A stretch of DNA of 64,000 bases, from positions 1-64,000 of the forward strand of contig JAKAJH010000006.1 of NCBI GenBank assembly GCA_021813905.1. Direction: 5' to 3'. The stretch is from Bacteroidota bacterium (GTDB lineage Bacteria > Bacteroidota > Ignavibacteria > UBA10030). How positions within the stretch are numbered: the stretch's first letter is position 1; the number at the start of each line of letters is the position of its first letter. Below the pieces are notes generated by a model that saw only the letters and a program-made list of their open reading frames with translations, did no database searches and had not been told where the DNA came from. The position numbers were made by a program, and so were the translations under genes. Shown one piece after another: positions 9,426-18,670 of the stretch.

Positions 9426-10709
9426 ATGCAGACATTCTGGATCTGGTTCTATAACGCGCTGGTCATTCCGGTCTTCTGGACGCTGGTGCACATCGCCGGA
9501 TGGTTCAACCCGAAAGTGCGGCGGGCCATCCGCGGGCGACAGACGATGTTCGACAAGCTCGCGGCCGATGTCGGCCGGCTGACGAGTACGCGGCGCATCT
9601 GGTTCCATTCCTCCTCCATGGGAGAATTCGAGCAGGCCAAGCCGATCATCGCGGCGCTCCGCGCCCGGTTCAGGGATCTGAACATCATCGTCAGTTTCTT
9701 TTCTCCCTCCGGTTACGATCACTCGAAGAACTACAAATTGGCGGATGTCATTACGTACATTCCGTTCGATTCGCGGACGCAGGCGCGGCGGTTCCTCGAC
9801 CTGATCCGTCCGACGGCGGCAGTGATGGTGCGCTACGACGTGTGGCCCAACCACATCTGGGAGCTGCGCCGCCGGAATGTGCCGACGTTCATCGCAAACG
9901 CGACCATGCGGGACAACTCGTCGCGGTTCCTTCCGATTGTCCGCAGCTTCCATCGCGCCTTGTATAACAATCTGACGGCGATTCTGACCGTGTCGGAGAA
10001 AGACGTCCGGAATTTCCGGCGGTTCGGCATCAGCAACGGACGGCTGGAAGCCATCGGCGAGACGCGCTATGACCAGGTCTGGCAGCGCAGCGAGGATGCG
10101 CGGCAGAAACATGTCATGCCGCCGCAGATCATCCGGAAGCGCAAGGTCATCGTGGTGGGAAGCAGCTGGCCGGACGATGAAGAGGTGCTGCTGCCGACCT
10201 TCCGCAAGATACTGAAGTACGATCCGCGGGTGCTGATGATCCTCGTTCCGCACGAGCCAACCGTCGAAGCGCTGGATGCCATCGAAATGTCGCTCGGTCA
10301 GCGTCCGAAATCCATCCGCTTTTCGGTCCTCAACGACTACAACAGCGAGCCGATCATCGTCGTGGACAGCGTGGGCATCCTCATGTCCCTGTACCAGTAC
10401 GCCGACGTGTCGTACGTGGGGGGAAGTTTTCGGCAAGGGATCCACAATGTTCTGGAACCCGCCGTCTATGGCATTCCGGTGGTGTATGGTCCGAAGCACG
10501 AGAATTCCCAGGAAGCGCAGGAACTCGTGCGTCGCGGCGGGGGATTCGTCGTGCGCGACCAGCAGGAATGCTACCGCACGCTTCGGACGCTGCTGGGTGA
10601 TGATGCTGTTCGCAGCAACGCCGGCGCCGCCTCTCTCGCCCTCGTAAAAGAAAACATCGGCGCCACGGAGCGGTTTGTGAAGAAGATGGAAGGAGTACTG
10701 AAGCCGTAG
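9426..10709 (+). CDS. kdtA: 3-deoxy-D-manno-octulosonic acid (KDO) transferase
   Basis: IWFHSSSMGEFEQAKPII; YDVWPNHIWELRRRNVP; SYVGGSFRQGIHNVLEPAVYGIPVVYGPKHENSQEA. Confidence 0.93.
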   Translation: MQTFWIWFYNALVIPVFWTLVHIAGWFNPKVRRAIRGRQTMFDKLAADVGRLTSTRRIWFHSSSMGEFEQAKPIIAALRARFRDLNIIVSFFSPSGYDHSKNYKLADVITYIPFDSRTQARRFLDLIRPTAAVMVRYDVWPNHIWELRRRNVPTFIANATMRDNSSRFLPIVRSFHRALYNNLTAILTVSEKDVRNFRRFGISNGRLEAIGETRYDQVWQRSEDARQKHVMPPQIIRKRKVIVVGSSWPDDEEVLLPTFRKILKYDPRVLMILVPHEPTVEALDAIEMSLGQRPKSIRFSVLNDYNSEPIIVVDSVGILMSLYQYADVSYVGGSFRQGIHNVLEPAVYGIPVVYGPKHENSQEAQELVRRGGGFVVRDQQECYRTLRTLLGDDAVRSNAGAASLALVKENIGATERFVKKMEGVLKP

Positions 10710-10719
10710 AGGAACCGGG

Positions 10720-10753
10720 TTGAATTGTCAATTGGCAAGGGGCAATTGACAAT
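10720..10753. repeat. 13-bp perfect palindromic hairpin GAATTGTCAATTG-N8-CAATTGACAATTC
   Basis: Read directly; begins 11 nt after the kdtA stop codon. Confidence 0.9.
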
Positions 10754-10824
10754 TCTGCGGACCAGAGCGCTGAAGCGCCATCCATCGCCCACTGTGATTT
10801 GCCAATTGTTCGATCATCCGACCT

Positions 10825-12003
10825 ATGAGAGTCTGCTATTTTGATACCATCGGCGGCATCAGCGGAGACATGGCGCTCGGTGCGCTGGTCAACGCCGGCG
10901 TGCCGCTGACCGAGCTGTCGGATGCGCTGAAGTCGCTGAACATCCCCGGCTTTGAGCTGGAAGCGCGTCACATCGAGCGCAGCGGGATCGTCGCGACCAA
11001 AGTGGATGTGGTGCTGGGGGCGCACGACCATCATCATCGGCATCTCAGCGACATCGAAACCATCATCGACGGCAGCGGCCTGACCGGCCGGGTGAAAGAG
11101 CGATCGAAGAAGATCTTCCGCGAGGTGGCGATCGCCGAAGCCAAAGTGCATAACGTGGATATTGCGGAGGTGCACTTCCACGAGGTCGGCGCGCTCGATT
11201 CGCTCGCGGATATCGTCGGCGTCGCGGTGTGCCTGGAGATGCTCGGGATCGAGGCCGTCTATTCCTCGCCGATGAAAGTCGGACGGAGCGGACTGGTGGA
11301 CTCCCAGCACGGCAAGCTTCCGGTGCCGACCCCCGCCACGATGGAAATTCTGCGCGGATATCCGTTGATGTTCACGGAAGCCCCGTACGAGCTGACCACC
11401 CCCACCGGTGCGGCGATCATCAAAGCGCTGTCGTCCGGCGTGCTTGCCACCGAACTGCTCTCGACGGAGGCGATCGGCTACGGCGCGGGATCGCGGGAGA
11501 TCGAGCAACTGCCGAATCTGCTGCGCGTGGTCATCGGAACACTCGATCCTGACTATCGGACCGACGAACTCGTGAGCGTCGAAACGAACATCGACGACAT
11601 GAATCCGGAGATCTATCCGTACGTCGTCGAACAGCTCCTGGCGGCCGGCGCGAACGACGCATACCTGGCACCGATCCAGATGAAGAAAGGCCGCCCCGGC
11701 ATGCTGCTGTCGGTGCTTGTGAGCCGTCTGCATCTGGATGCCATCCTCGCGGTAATCTTCCGCGAAACCACGACCCTCGGCGTCCGCCTTCAGCCGGTCG
11801 AGCGACGCAAGCTGCAACGCAGCCAACGCCGGGTGCGGACCTCGCTGGGGATGGTGACCGTGAAAGCGGTCATCCGGGACGGGCGGGAAGAACTCGCCGC
11901 AGAGTTCGAAGATTGCAGACGCATTGCGACCGAGAAGAACATGGCGCTGGTGGATGTCATACAACAGGTTGACGCCGAACTGAAGGCAAAACCCAATTCC
12001 TAA
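10825..12003 (+). CDS. larC: Nickel pincer cofactor biosynthesis protein LarC
   Basis: MRVCYFDTIGGISGDMALGALVNAG; ETNIDDMNPEIYPYV; KKGRPGMLLSVL. Confidence 0.93.
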   Translation: MRVCYFDTIGGISGDMALGALVNAGVPLTELSDALKSLNIPGFELEARHIERSGIVATKVDVVLGAHDHHHRHLSDIETIIDGSGLTGRVKERSKKIFREVAIAEAKVHNVDIAEVHFHEVGALDSLADIVGVAVCLEMLGIEAVYSSPMKVGRSGLVDSQHGKLPVPTPATMEILRGYPLMFTEAPYELTTPTGAAIIKALSSGVLATELLSTEAIGYGAGSREIEQLPNLLRVVIGTLDPDYRTDELVSVETNIDDMNPEIYPYVVEQLLAAGANDAYLAPIQMKKGRPGMLLSVLVSRLHLDAILAVIFRETTTLGVRLQPVERRKLQRSQRRVRTSLGMVTVKAVIRDGREELAAEFEDCRRIATEKNMALVDVIQQVDAELKAKPNS

Positions 12004-12092
12004 GCTCCACGCACCAGAAAACCCACCGAACAGCGTAATCACCAACAAGGGGGCGTGACCGCATACGCCTGGAAGTCGACAAGGGGGATACC

Positions 12093-12509
12093 ATGGATTC
12101 CGGAAGAACGAAGCCGTTCGACTTGGGTGAGCGGACGCTCTTATTCGCGCAACGGACGGTACGATTTGTGGATCGAGTCTGCTATGGCGTGGCGAATGTG
12201 GAAATCGCCAGACAACTTGTCCGTTCAAGCGGGTCGGTGGGCGCGAACTACATCGAGGCCGGTGAATCACTGGGCAAAAAGGACTTCATGATGCACATCC
12301 GCATCTGCGCAAAGGAAGCAAAAGAAAGCAGATACTGGCTTCGCCTCATCTCCTGCGAGACCGTCCTCGAGTCAGAGCGGGAATCACTCATCGCAGAAGC
12401 CTCTGAGCTCACGAGGATATTTGGAGCAATGATCCGCAATGCGCGCTTGCGGCAAGAGACGGAACATCTCAAACGGAAACATGGCAATACACTGTCTGGA
12501 CTTGAATAG
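12093..12509 (+). CDS. Four-helix bundle protein (23S rRNA intervening-sequence protein family)
   Basis: RQLVRSSGSVGANYIEAGESLGKKDFMMHIRICAKEAKESRYWLRL is characteristic of the family. Confidence 0.85.
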   Translation: MDSGRTKPFDLGERTLLFAQRTVRFVDRVCYGVANVEIARQLVRSSGSVGANYIEAGESLGKKDFMMHIRICAKEAKESRYWLRLISCETVLESERESLIAEASELTRIFGAMIRNARLRQETEHLKRKHGNTLSGLE

Positions 12510-12584
12510 CCTATTGCATCTTCCATTTTGACTGTTTCATTGTCTCTTGATACGTGATCGTTGACTTCTTGCACCAGGATCTGA

Positions 12585-14060
12585 ATGTCTCCTCTTCCCC
12601 TCGACCATATGCTCTTCATCGGCGCCCTGTTGGTCGTTCTCAGCGTGGCGATCACGAAGCTGTCGGATACGCTCGGTATTCCGGCGCTGCTGCTCTTTCT
12701 TGCGATGGGCATGCTGGCCGGATCGGAGGGACCGGGAGGGATCTATTTCGACAATGCGGCCGTGGCGCAGTCGGTCGGAACCGTCGCGCTGGCCTTTATC
12801 CTCTTCGCGGGCGGACTCGATACGCACTGGAGCGCGGTGCGGCCCGTCGTGACTCAGGCGGCGATCCTCTCGACCGTCGGCGTGCTGCTGACGACGGGGG
12901 CCGTAGGCGTGTTCGCCTGGCAGGTATTCGATCTGCCGCTCCCGGTGGGTCTGCTGCTGGGCGCGGTCGTCTCCTCCACCGACGCGGCGGCAGTGTTTTC
13001 GGTCCTGCGGTCGAAGCAGGTCAGCCTCCGCGGAACGGTCGCGCCGCTGCTCGAGCTGGAATCCGGAAGCAACGATCCGATGGCCGTGTTCCTGACCATC
13101 GGCATGATCCAGTACATCACCACGCCCGGCACGACGCTCGGCACGATCGGGATCCTCTTTCTGCAGCAGATGTCGCTGGGAGCCGTCTGCGGGATCCTTC
13201 TCGGCAGGGCCCTGGTGGCGTTCGTCAACCGCCTGAATCTGTACACGGAAGGCATCTATCCGGTCTTCGTGATCGCATTTGCCGCGCTCATCTACGCCGG
13301 TACTGCCGCGATCGGAGGAAGCGGATTTCTGGCGGTGTATCTGGCCGGTCTGGTCGCGGGCAACAGCGACTTCGTGCAGAAGAAGAGTCTCATCCGCTTC
13401 TTCGACGGCTTCGCCTGGCTGAGCCAGATCGCGATGTTCCTGACGATGGGGCTGCTTGTGTTTCCGTCACGCATCGTTCCGGTCGTCGGCATGGGCATGG
13501 GCATCGCCGCATTCCTGATCTTCATCGCGCGACCGGTCGCGGTGTTCCTGTGCCTGCACGGCGCAGGCTTCGGATGGCGAGAAAAGACATTCGTTGCGTG
13601 GGTGGGATTGCGCGGCGCGGCCCCGATCATTCTGGCGACGTTTCCGCTGCTGGCACGCGTGCCGCAGGCCGGAATGATCTTCAACGTGATCTTCTTTGTC
13701 GTGCTCATGTCCGTGCTCCTGCAGGGGTGGTCGATCCCGCAGGTGGCACGGTGGCTGCGCCTGGACAGGCCGATGGAGCGTCGCCGCTCGCTGCTCGAAT
13801 TCACGCCGGCGCCCGGCAGCGACACGCAACTGGTCGATCTGATCGTTCCCTACAATGCCGCCGTCGTCGGTTCTCCGCTCGTGAGCGTCGGCTTTCCCGA
13901 GGAAAGTCTCGTCGTGCTCATCAGCCGCAACGACGGTTTCATCGTGCCGCGGGGGAATACGATCCTGCAGGAAGGAGACACGCTGCTCGTCCTCGCGAAT
14001 TCACGCGACCTCTCCGTCGTCCGTCAGCTGCTTTCCGTGACCCGTCCGCCGGAGCGTTGA
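12585..14060 (+). CDS. Potassium/proton antiporter (NhaP2/CvrA type) with C-terminal TrkA_C-like domain
   Basis: 12-TM CPA1-like sequence; LESGSNDPMAVFLTI; C-terminal RGNTILQEGDTLLVLAN. Confidence 0.88.
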   Translation: MSPLPLDHMLFIGALLVVLSVAITKLSDTLGIPALLLFLAMGMLAGSEGPGGIYFDNAAVAQSVGTVALAFILFAGGLDTHWSAVRPVVTQAAILSTVGVLLTTGAVGVFAWQVFDLPLPVGLLLGAVVSSTDAAAVFSVLRSKQVSLRGTVAPLLELESGSNDPMAVFLTIGMIQYITTPGTTLGTIGILFLQQMSLGAVCGILLGRALVAFVNRLNLYTEGIYPVFVIAFAALIYAGTAAIGGSGFLAVYLAGLVAGNSDFVQKKSLIRFFDGFAWLSQIAMFLTMGLLVFPSRIVPVVGMGMGIAAFLIFIARPVAVFLCLHGAGFGWREKTFVAWVGLRGAAPIILATFPLLARVPQAGMIFNVIFFVVLMSVLLQGWSIPQVARWLRLDRPMERRRSLLEFTPAPGSDTQLVDLIVPYNAAVVGSPLVSVGFPEESLVVLISRNDGFIVPRGNTILQEGDTLLVLANSRDLSVVRQLLSVTRPPER

Positions 14061-14092
14061 TCGAATAGAAGTCGTTTACCGCGGCTTCGGTG

Positions 14093-14207
14093 TTCGTGCT
14101 TCCCTCGAGGTTCGAAATTCGGTATTCGTGCTTCCTTCGAGTTTCGACATTCGGATTTCGTATTTTCCACATTTGCTCTTCTTCCTTCGTATCTCGATAT
14201 TCGATCT
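14093..14207. repeat. TTCG-rich tandem repeat, two near-identical 32-bp units plus a degenerate third
   Basis: TTCGTGCTTCCCTCGAGGTTCGAAATTCGGTA (14093-14124) and TTCGTGCTTCCTTCGAGTTTCGACATTCGGAT (14125-14156), third CTTCCTTCGTATCTCGATATTCGATC. Confidence 0.85.
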
Positions 14208-14213
14208 CCGGAT

Positions 14214-16748
14214 GTGATCCCAGTGCTCTCTCGCTACGCCGATATCGCCCTTCCCGTTCCCGTCCCGCATGCGTTCACCTATCTGGTGCCGGATGAGCTT
14301 GATTCGCAGGCCGTGCCGGGCGTTCGGGTGCTCGTGCCGTTCGGCTCCAAAACGCTCACCGGCGTGGTTGTTGACCGTCCGGTCCGCACGCCGCTGACGA
14401 ATCTCAAGGCCATCCGCGATATCCTTGACGCGACGCCCACCTTTTCGGCGGAAATGCTGGAGTTAACCAAATGGATTGCGGAGTACTACATGGCGCCGTG
14501 GGGAGAAGTGCTTCGCGCCGCCATGCCGCAGGGCCTGAGCCGGGAAAGCAAGCGAACGGTCACGGTGGTGGAGGACGAGGTCGGCAGCGCGCTGGCGGCG
14601 ACCGCGACGCGATCTCCAAAGCAACATGCAGTTCTCATGCTTCTATCAAAAGAAAAGATCCTGCGCGCCGAGCAGATTGCCCTGCGGACAAAGGCAAAAG
14701 GCATCCATGCCGTGCTGGCGTCGCTCGCGGCCCGCGGCTGGATCCGCATCGAAGAATCTGTCGAGGAAGCGGAAGCCCGTCCGAAGACGGAAACGATGGT
14801 CGCCCTGACCGAAGATGGCACGCAAGCCGCGCGCGCTGATGCGTCGCGATTACGGGGGAAGCAGCAGCAAGTACTTGCGGCGCTGGCCGCGGGAGAAAGT
14901 CCGATCGCGATGAAACGCCTCCTTCGGCTCGCGGGCGTGTCATCAACTACTGTTCGCACGCTGGCAAAGAACGGGCTGACCCGAATCTTCGAGCAGGAGG
15001 TCTTGCGACGGTCGCTGTACGACGATGTCGAACCGGCCGTCCCCGTGACGCTGAATCCGGAGCAGCAGCTCGCCCTCGACCGAATCCGTGATGCGATCAG
15101 CGGAGGGTCGTATCGGACATTTCTGCTCCACGGTGTCACCGGCAGCGGGAAGACGCAGGTATACATTGAAGCCATCCGGACCCTTCTGCCGACGGGTCGC
15201 ACGGCCATTGTTCTGGTCCCGGAGATCGCGCTGACGCCCCAGACCGTACGGCGGTTCAAGGCACATTTCGGGGCGGATGTGGCGGTGATGCACAGCCAGA
15301 TGTCGGTCGGCGAGCGCTTCGACGCCTGGCGGCAGGCGCACGACGGGCGTGTGCGGATCGTCATCGGGCCCCGTTCGGCGATCTTTGCGCCGCTGACGAA
15401 CGTTGGCCTCATCGTCGTGGATGAGGAGCACGAGGGATCGTACAAACAGTACGATGCAACGCCGCGCTACCACGCGCGGGATGTGGCGATTGTTCGCGCG
15501 CTGCGCCAGCGGGCCGTGGTCGTGCTGGGATCAGCCACGCCCTCCGTGGAGAGCTACGCCAATGCCATATCGGGCAAGTACACTCTGCTCGAGCTGCCCA
15601 AACGCATTGACGACGCGACGATGCCGGCGATCGAGATCGTGGATATGGCGCGGGAGCGGCGGGACCGATTCGAGGCCATCAAAGCGGATGTGCGATCCGG
15701 CGGAAAGGAATTTCCAAAGCGACTGCCCGTCACATCCGTCTCGCGATTACTGGAGATGCAGATCCGGCAGCGCCTGGAGCGGCGGGAGGGAGTGATCCTG
15801 CTGCAGAACCGGCGCGGATTTTCGCATGTGGTGGAATGTTTCGAGTGCGGCGCCGTCGAGCGCTGCGATAACTGCGACGTGACGCTGACGTTTCATGCGA
15901 CGAAGAAACATCTGCGCTGTCACTATTGCGGCCTCGTGAAGAAGCCGCCGTCGGTCTGCTCTTCGTGCGGCAGCACGGACCTCCGGATGCACGCATTCGG
16001 CACGCAGCAGGTGGAAGGAGAACTCGCGGCGCTCTTTCCGGAGGCGATCATCCTTCGCATGGACCGGGACACCACGGCGCGACGCGGCGCCCATGACCGC
16101 ATCCTCAGTCAGTTCGGAGACGGCCGAGCGGACATTCTGCTGGGAACGCAGATGGTCGCGAAGGGACTCGACTTTCCGCGGGTGACCCTTGTCGGCGTGA
16201 TCTCAGCCGATACGCAGATGCTGCTGCCGGATTTCCGGGCTGCGGAGCAGACATTTCAGCTGCTCACGCAGGTTTCCGGCCGGGCGGGACGAAGCACGCT
16301 GTCGGGCGAGGTCGTGATCCAGACATTGCAGCCCGAACACTACAGTCTGAAGCACGTGGTGGGACACGACTTCCGGGGATTCTACGAGGAGGAGTTGGCG
16401 TACCGGCGCGAGCTTCGCTATCCGCCGTTCTCCCGCGTGGTGCTCGTGGAATTCAGCGGCGAGCAGGAAGTGCAGGTGCAGCGATGCGCGGCGGGATTCG
16501 CCGATCTGCTTGCAAAGACGAACCAGCGGAACGCGTTCACCGTGCTCGGTCCGGCCGACGCCGCAATCCCCCGTGTTCGCAACCGGTTCCGGAAACATGT
16601 GCTCGTGAAAGATGTGAAGGAAAAAGATCCGTCGGGGGAAATCATCCGCCGTGCGATCCGAACTGCCACGGCCCAGCACGAGGCAGCGTTGCGAACCATG
16701 AAAGGCGTCCGCATGGTCGTTGACGTCGATCCGCAGGGACTGATGTAA
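14214..16748 (+). CDS. priA: Primosomal protein N' (replication restart helicase)
   Basis: GVTGSGKTQVYIEAI, DEEHEGSYKQ, zinc finger CFECGAVERCDNCDVTLTFH...CHYCG...CSSCG, QVSGRAGR. Confidence 0.95.
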   Translation: MIPVLSRYADIALPVPVPHAFTYLVPDELDSQAVPGVRVLVPFGSKTLTGVVVDRPVRTPLTNLKAIRDILDATPTFSAEMLELTKWIAEYYMAPWGEVLRAAMPQGLSRESKRTVTVVEDEVGSALAATATRSPKQHAVLMLLSKEKILRAEQIALRTKAKGIHAVLASLAARGWIRIEESVEEAEARPKTETMVALTEDGTQAARADASRLRGKQQQVLAALAAGESPIAMKRLLRLAGVSSTTVRTLAKNGLTRIFEQEVLRRSLYDDVEPAVPVTLNPEQQLALDRIRDAISGGSYRTFLLHGVTGSGKTQVYIEAIRTLLPTGRTAIVLVPEIALTPQTVRRFKAHFGADVAVMHSQMSVGERFDAWRQAHDGRVRIVIGPRSAIFAPLTNVGLIVVDEEHEGSYKQYDATPRYHARDVAIVRALRQRAVVVLGSATPSVESYANAISGKYTLLELPKRIDDATMPAIEIVDMARERRDRFEAIKADVRSGGKEFPKRLPVTSVSRLLEMQIRQRLERREGVILLQNRRGFSHVVECFECGAVERCDNCDVTLTFHATKKHLRCHYCGLVKKPPSVCSSCGSTDLRMHAFGTQQVEGELAALFPEAIILRMDRDTTARRGAHDRILSQFGDGRADILLGTQMVAKGLDFPRVTLVGVISADTQMLLPDFRAAEQTFQLLTQVSGRAGRSTLSGEVVIQTLQPEHYSLKHVVGHDFRGFYEEELAYRRELRYPPFSRVVLVEFSGEQEVQVQRCAAGFADLLAKTNQRNAFTVLGPADAAIPRVRNRFRKHVLVKDVKEKDPSGEIIRRAIRTATAQHEAALRTMKGVRMVVDVDPQGLM

Positions 16749-16812
16749 GCAGATTCTGAAAGAAACACGGACGTACCACTCATCATTCACTATCCTTCAT
16801 TCCCCATCTCCC

Positions 16813-17367
16813 ATGTCCCCTTCCCGTACCGTCGGTTGGTCGATCGCGATCTTCTCCGTCATCATGATGCTCTGGGAGTCCGTCGGACTTCTGACCAGCA
16901 GCGCAGCGGAGGATCTCGTGAATGTCCTGAATACGATGCCGGGCGGCGGCGCGTCCGCGACGGCAACCGCGCTTGCGACCATGCACTATGATCGCGCCTG
17001 GTCGGTGTATGCGATCGTCTACTTTGCGTTCACGTTGACCGCGTCGGTCCTGTTCCTGCGCGATCATCCCCGCGGCCGACGACTGCTCGCGATCGCCTGT
17101 TGGGTCGGGATCGCGAACGGGATCGCCGACACCACGGTCAGCATGATGCTGTGGAACCGGATGGAGCAGGCCCTGACATCGCTCGTCGGACCGATGAGCG
17201 TGCGATTCCTCTCCTGGAATCCGTTCGGCCTCGTGCTCATCCTGGCAGGATTCATCCTGTGGCTGATCCCGACGGTCGCACTGCTGGTCTACCTGCGGCG
17301 ATTGCGAAAACCGCCGCAACCGTTGATGCCGCCGGTGTTCGCAGAGCGCAAACCGCCTGTCGGCTGA
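16813..17367 (+). CDS. Hypothetical multi-pass membrane protein
   Basis: 184 aa with several hydrophobic helices; good coding context between priA and aldo/keto reductase. Confidence 0.65.
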   Translation: MSPSRTVGWSIAIFSVIMMLWESVGLLTSSAAEDLVNVLNTMPGGGASATATALATMHYDRAWSVYAIVYFAFTLTASVLFLRDHPRGRRLLAIACWVGIANGIADTTVSMMLWNRMEQALTSLVGPMSVRFLSWNPFGLVLILAGFILWLIPTVALLVYLRRLRKPPQPLMPPVFAERKPPVG

Positions 17368-17452
17368 TCGGGTGGAACCCCTCACGTTCCGCGATCGTTG
17401 AAAGAAATGGAGCAAGCGTTCCACACAGTATGAACCTGATATCGAAAGGATC

Positions 17453-18442
17453 ATGATGCAGCAACGTCATCTTGGGCGCTCCGGTCCCGCCGTTTCGGCG
17501 CTGGGACTCGGATGCATGGGCATGTCCGACTTCTACGGCGGACGGAACGATGAAGAATCCATCCGGGTGATTCACCGGGCCATCGAGCTCGGCGTCACCT
17601 TCTTCGATACGGCGGATATGTACGGCGTCGGACGGAATGAGGAACTCGTCGCCAAGGCGATCCGCGGCAAGCGGGACCAGCTGTTCATCGCCACGAAGTT
17701 CGGTAATGTGCGGGGAGCGGATGGCAGCTTCCTCGGCGTGAGCGGCCGGCCGGAGTACGTCCGCTCCGCGTGCGATGCAAGCCTGAAACGGCTCGGCCTT
17801 GACACAATCGATCTGTATTATCAGCACCGCGTGGATCCGGATACGCCGATCGAAGAGACGGTGGGCGCCATGGCGGAACTGGTGAAGGCCGGAAAGGTCC
17901 GGTTCCTGGGTCTATCGGAAGCTGCCCCGGAAACGATCCGACGGGCGTACAAGATCCACCCGATCACCGCGCTCCAGACCGAGTACTCGCTCTGGACCCG
18001 CGACGTGGAGACGGAGATCCTTGCAACGTGTCGTGCGCTGGGAATCGGATTTGTGCCGTACAGTCCGCTTGGGCGGGGATTCCTGACGGCACGTTTCAAG
18101 AAGTCCGATGATTTCTCCCAGGACGATTTTCGCAAGAACCATCCGCGGTTCCAGCCGGAGAATCTTTCGAAGAACACGCAACTGGTGGCTGTGCTGGAGG
18201 CCTTTGCCGCGGAGCGCAAGAAGACTCCTGCGCAGATCGCGCTTGCCTGGGTTCTTGCGCAGGGAGAAGACATTGTGCCGATCCCCGGAACGAAACGTCT
18301 GAAATACCTGGAGGAGAATCTCGGCGCGTTGGACGTGCGGCTCTCGCCGCAGGACCTTCGAACACTCGGCGAAGCGTTCCCGCCCGGCGTGGCCTCCGGA
18401 GAGCGATACGCTCCCTCGGGAATGGCGCGCGTCAACGGTTGA
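17453..18442 (+). CDS. Aldo/keto reductase
   Basis: [82 protein letters not shown]. Confidence 0.95.
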   Translation: MMQQRHLGRSGPAVSALGLGCMGMSDFYGGRNDEESIRVIHRAIELGVTFFDTADMYGVGRNEELVAKAIRGKRDQLFIATKFGNVRGADGSFLGVSGRPEYVRSACDASLKRLGLDTIDLYYQHRVDPDTPIEETVGAMAELVKAGKVRFLGLSEAAPETIRRAYKIHPITALQTEYSLWTRDVETEILATCRALGIGFVPYSPLGRGFLTARFKKSDDFSQDDFRKNHPRFQPENLSKNTQLVAVLEAFAAERKKTPAQIALAWVLAQGEDIVPIPGTKRLKYLEENLGALDVRLSPQDLRTLGEAFPPGVASGERYAPSGMARVNG

Positions 18443-18459
18443 TGTCGGATGACGGATGG

Positions 18460-18485
18460 AGGGGCCGACGATCGGTCGGGCCCCT
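18460..18485 (+). terminator. Hairpin AGGGGCCGAC..GTCGGGCCCCT downstream of aldo/keto reductase
   Basis: Strong GC-rich inverted repeat 18 nt after the stop; no clear T-tract. Confidence 0.4.
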
Positions 18486-18670
18486 TCGCCGTTCACGTCA
18501 GGTCCCGTCGCTCCGCTTTCCCGAACCTCCCAGCCCGCACCGGGAACCTTTCGCGAATTCGCTGTCTCAAGTCTTGTCCTCCGGCCGGTAGAACTCACGC
18601 AGGCGCGTCTTGCACCGGAGGACATTTGTTCGGAAATTTGAGTGTCACGATCAGATTCCCGAAAGCAACC

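Noticed and set aside
10381-12270. 629-aa antisense ORF opposite larC (also 401-2014 +, 43613-45112 -, 48777-50390 +, 51853-53775 +, 55011-56417 +)
   Set aside because: Long open frames are expected opposite high-GC genes; translations are Arg/Gly/His-rich with no domain or signal, and the other strand carries clear conserved proteins.
14093-14207. Possible CRISPR at the 32-bp repeats
   Set aside because: Units are contiguous, diverged and spacerless; no cas genes.
13939-14270. Small ORFs (…KIRNPNVETRRKHEYRISNLEGSTNTE…) antisense near 14.1 kb
   Set aside because: These are translations of the TTCG-type intergenic repeat, a known artefact type, not conserved genes.
18449-18670. Upstream extension of the degenerate UbiA ORF
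   Set aside because: Low-complexity Arg/Pro-rich translation over a terminator-like hairpin; the ATG at 18671 begins the recognisable protein.
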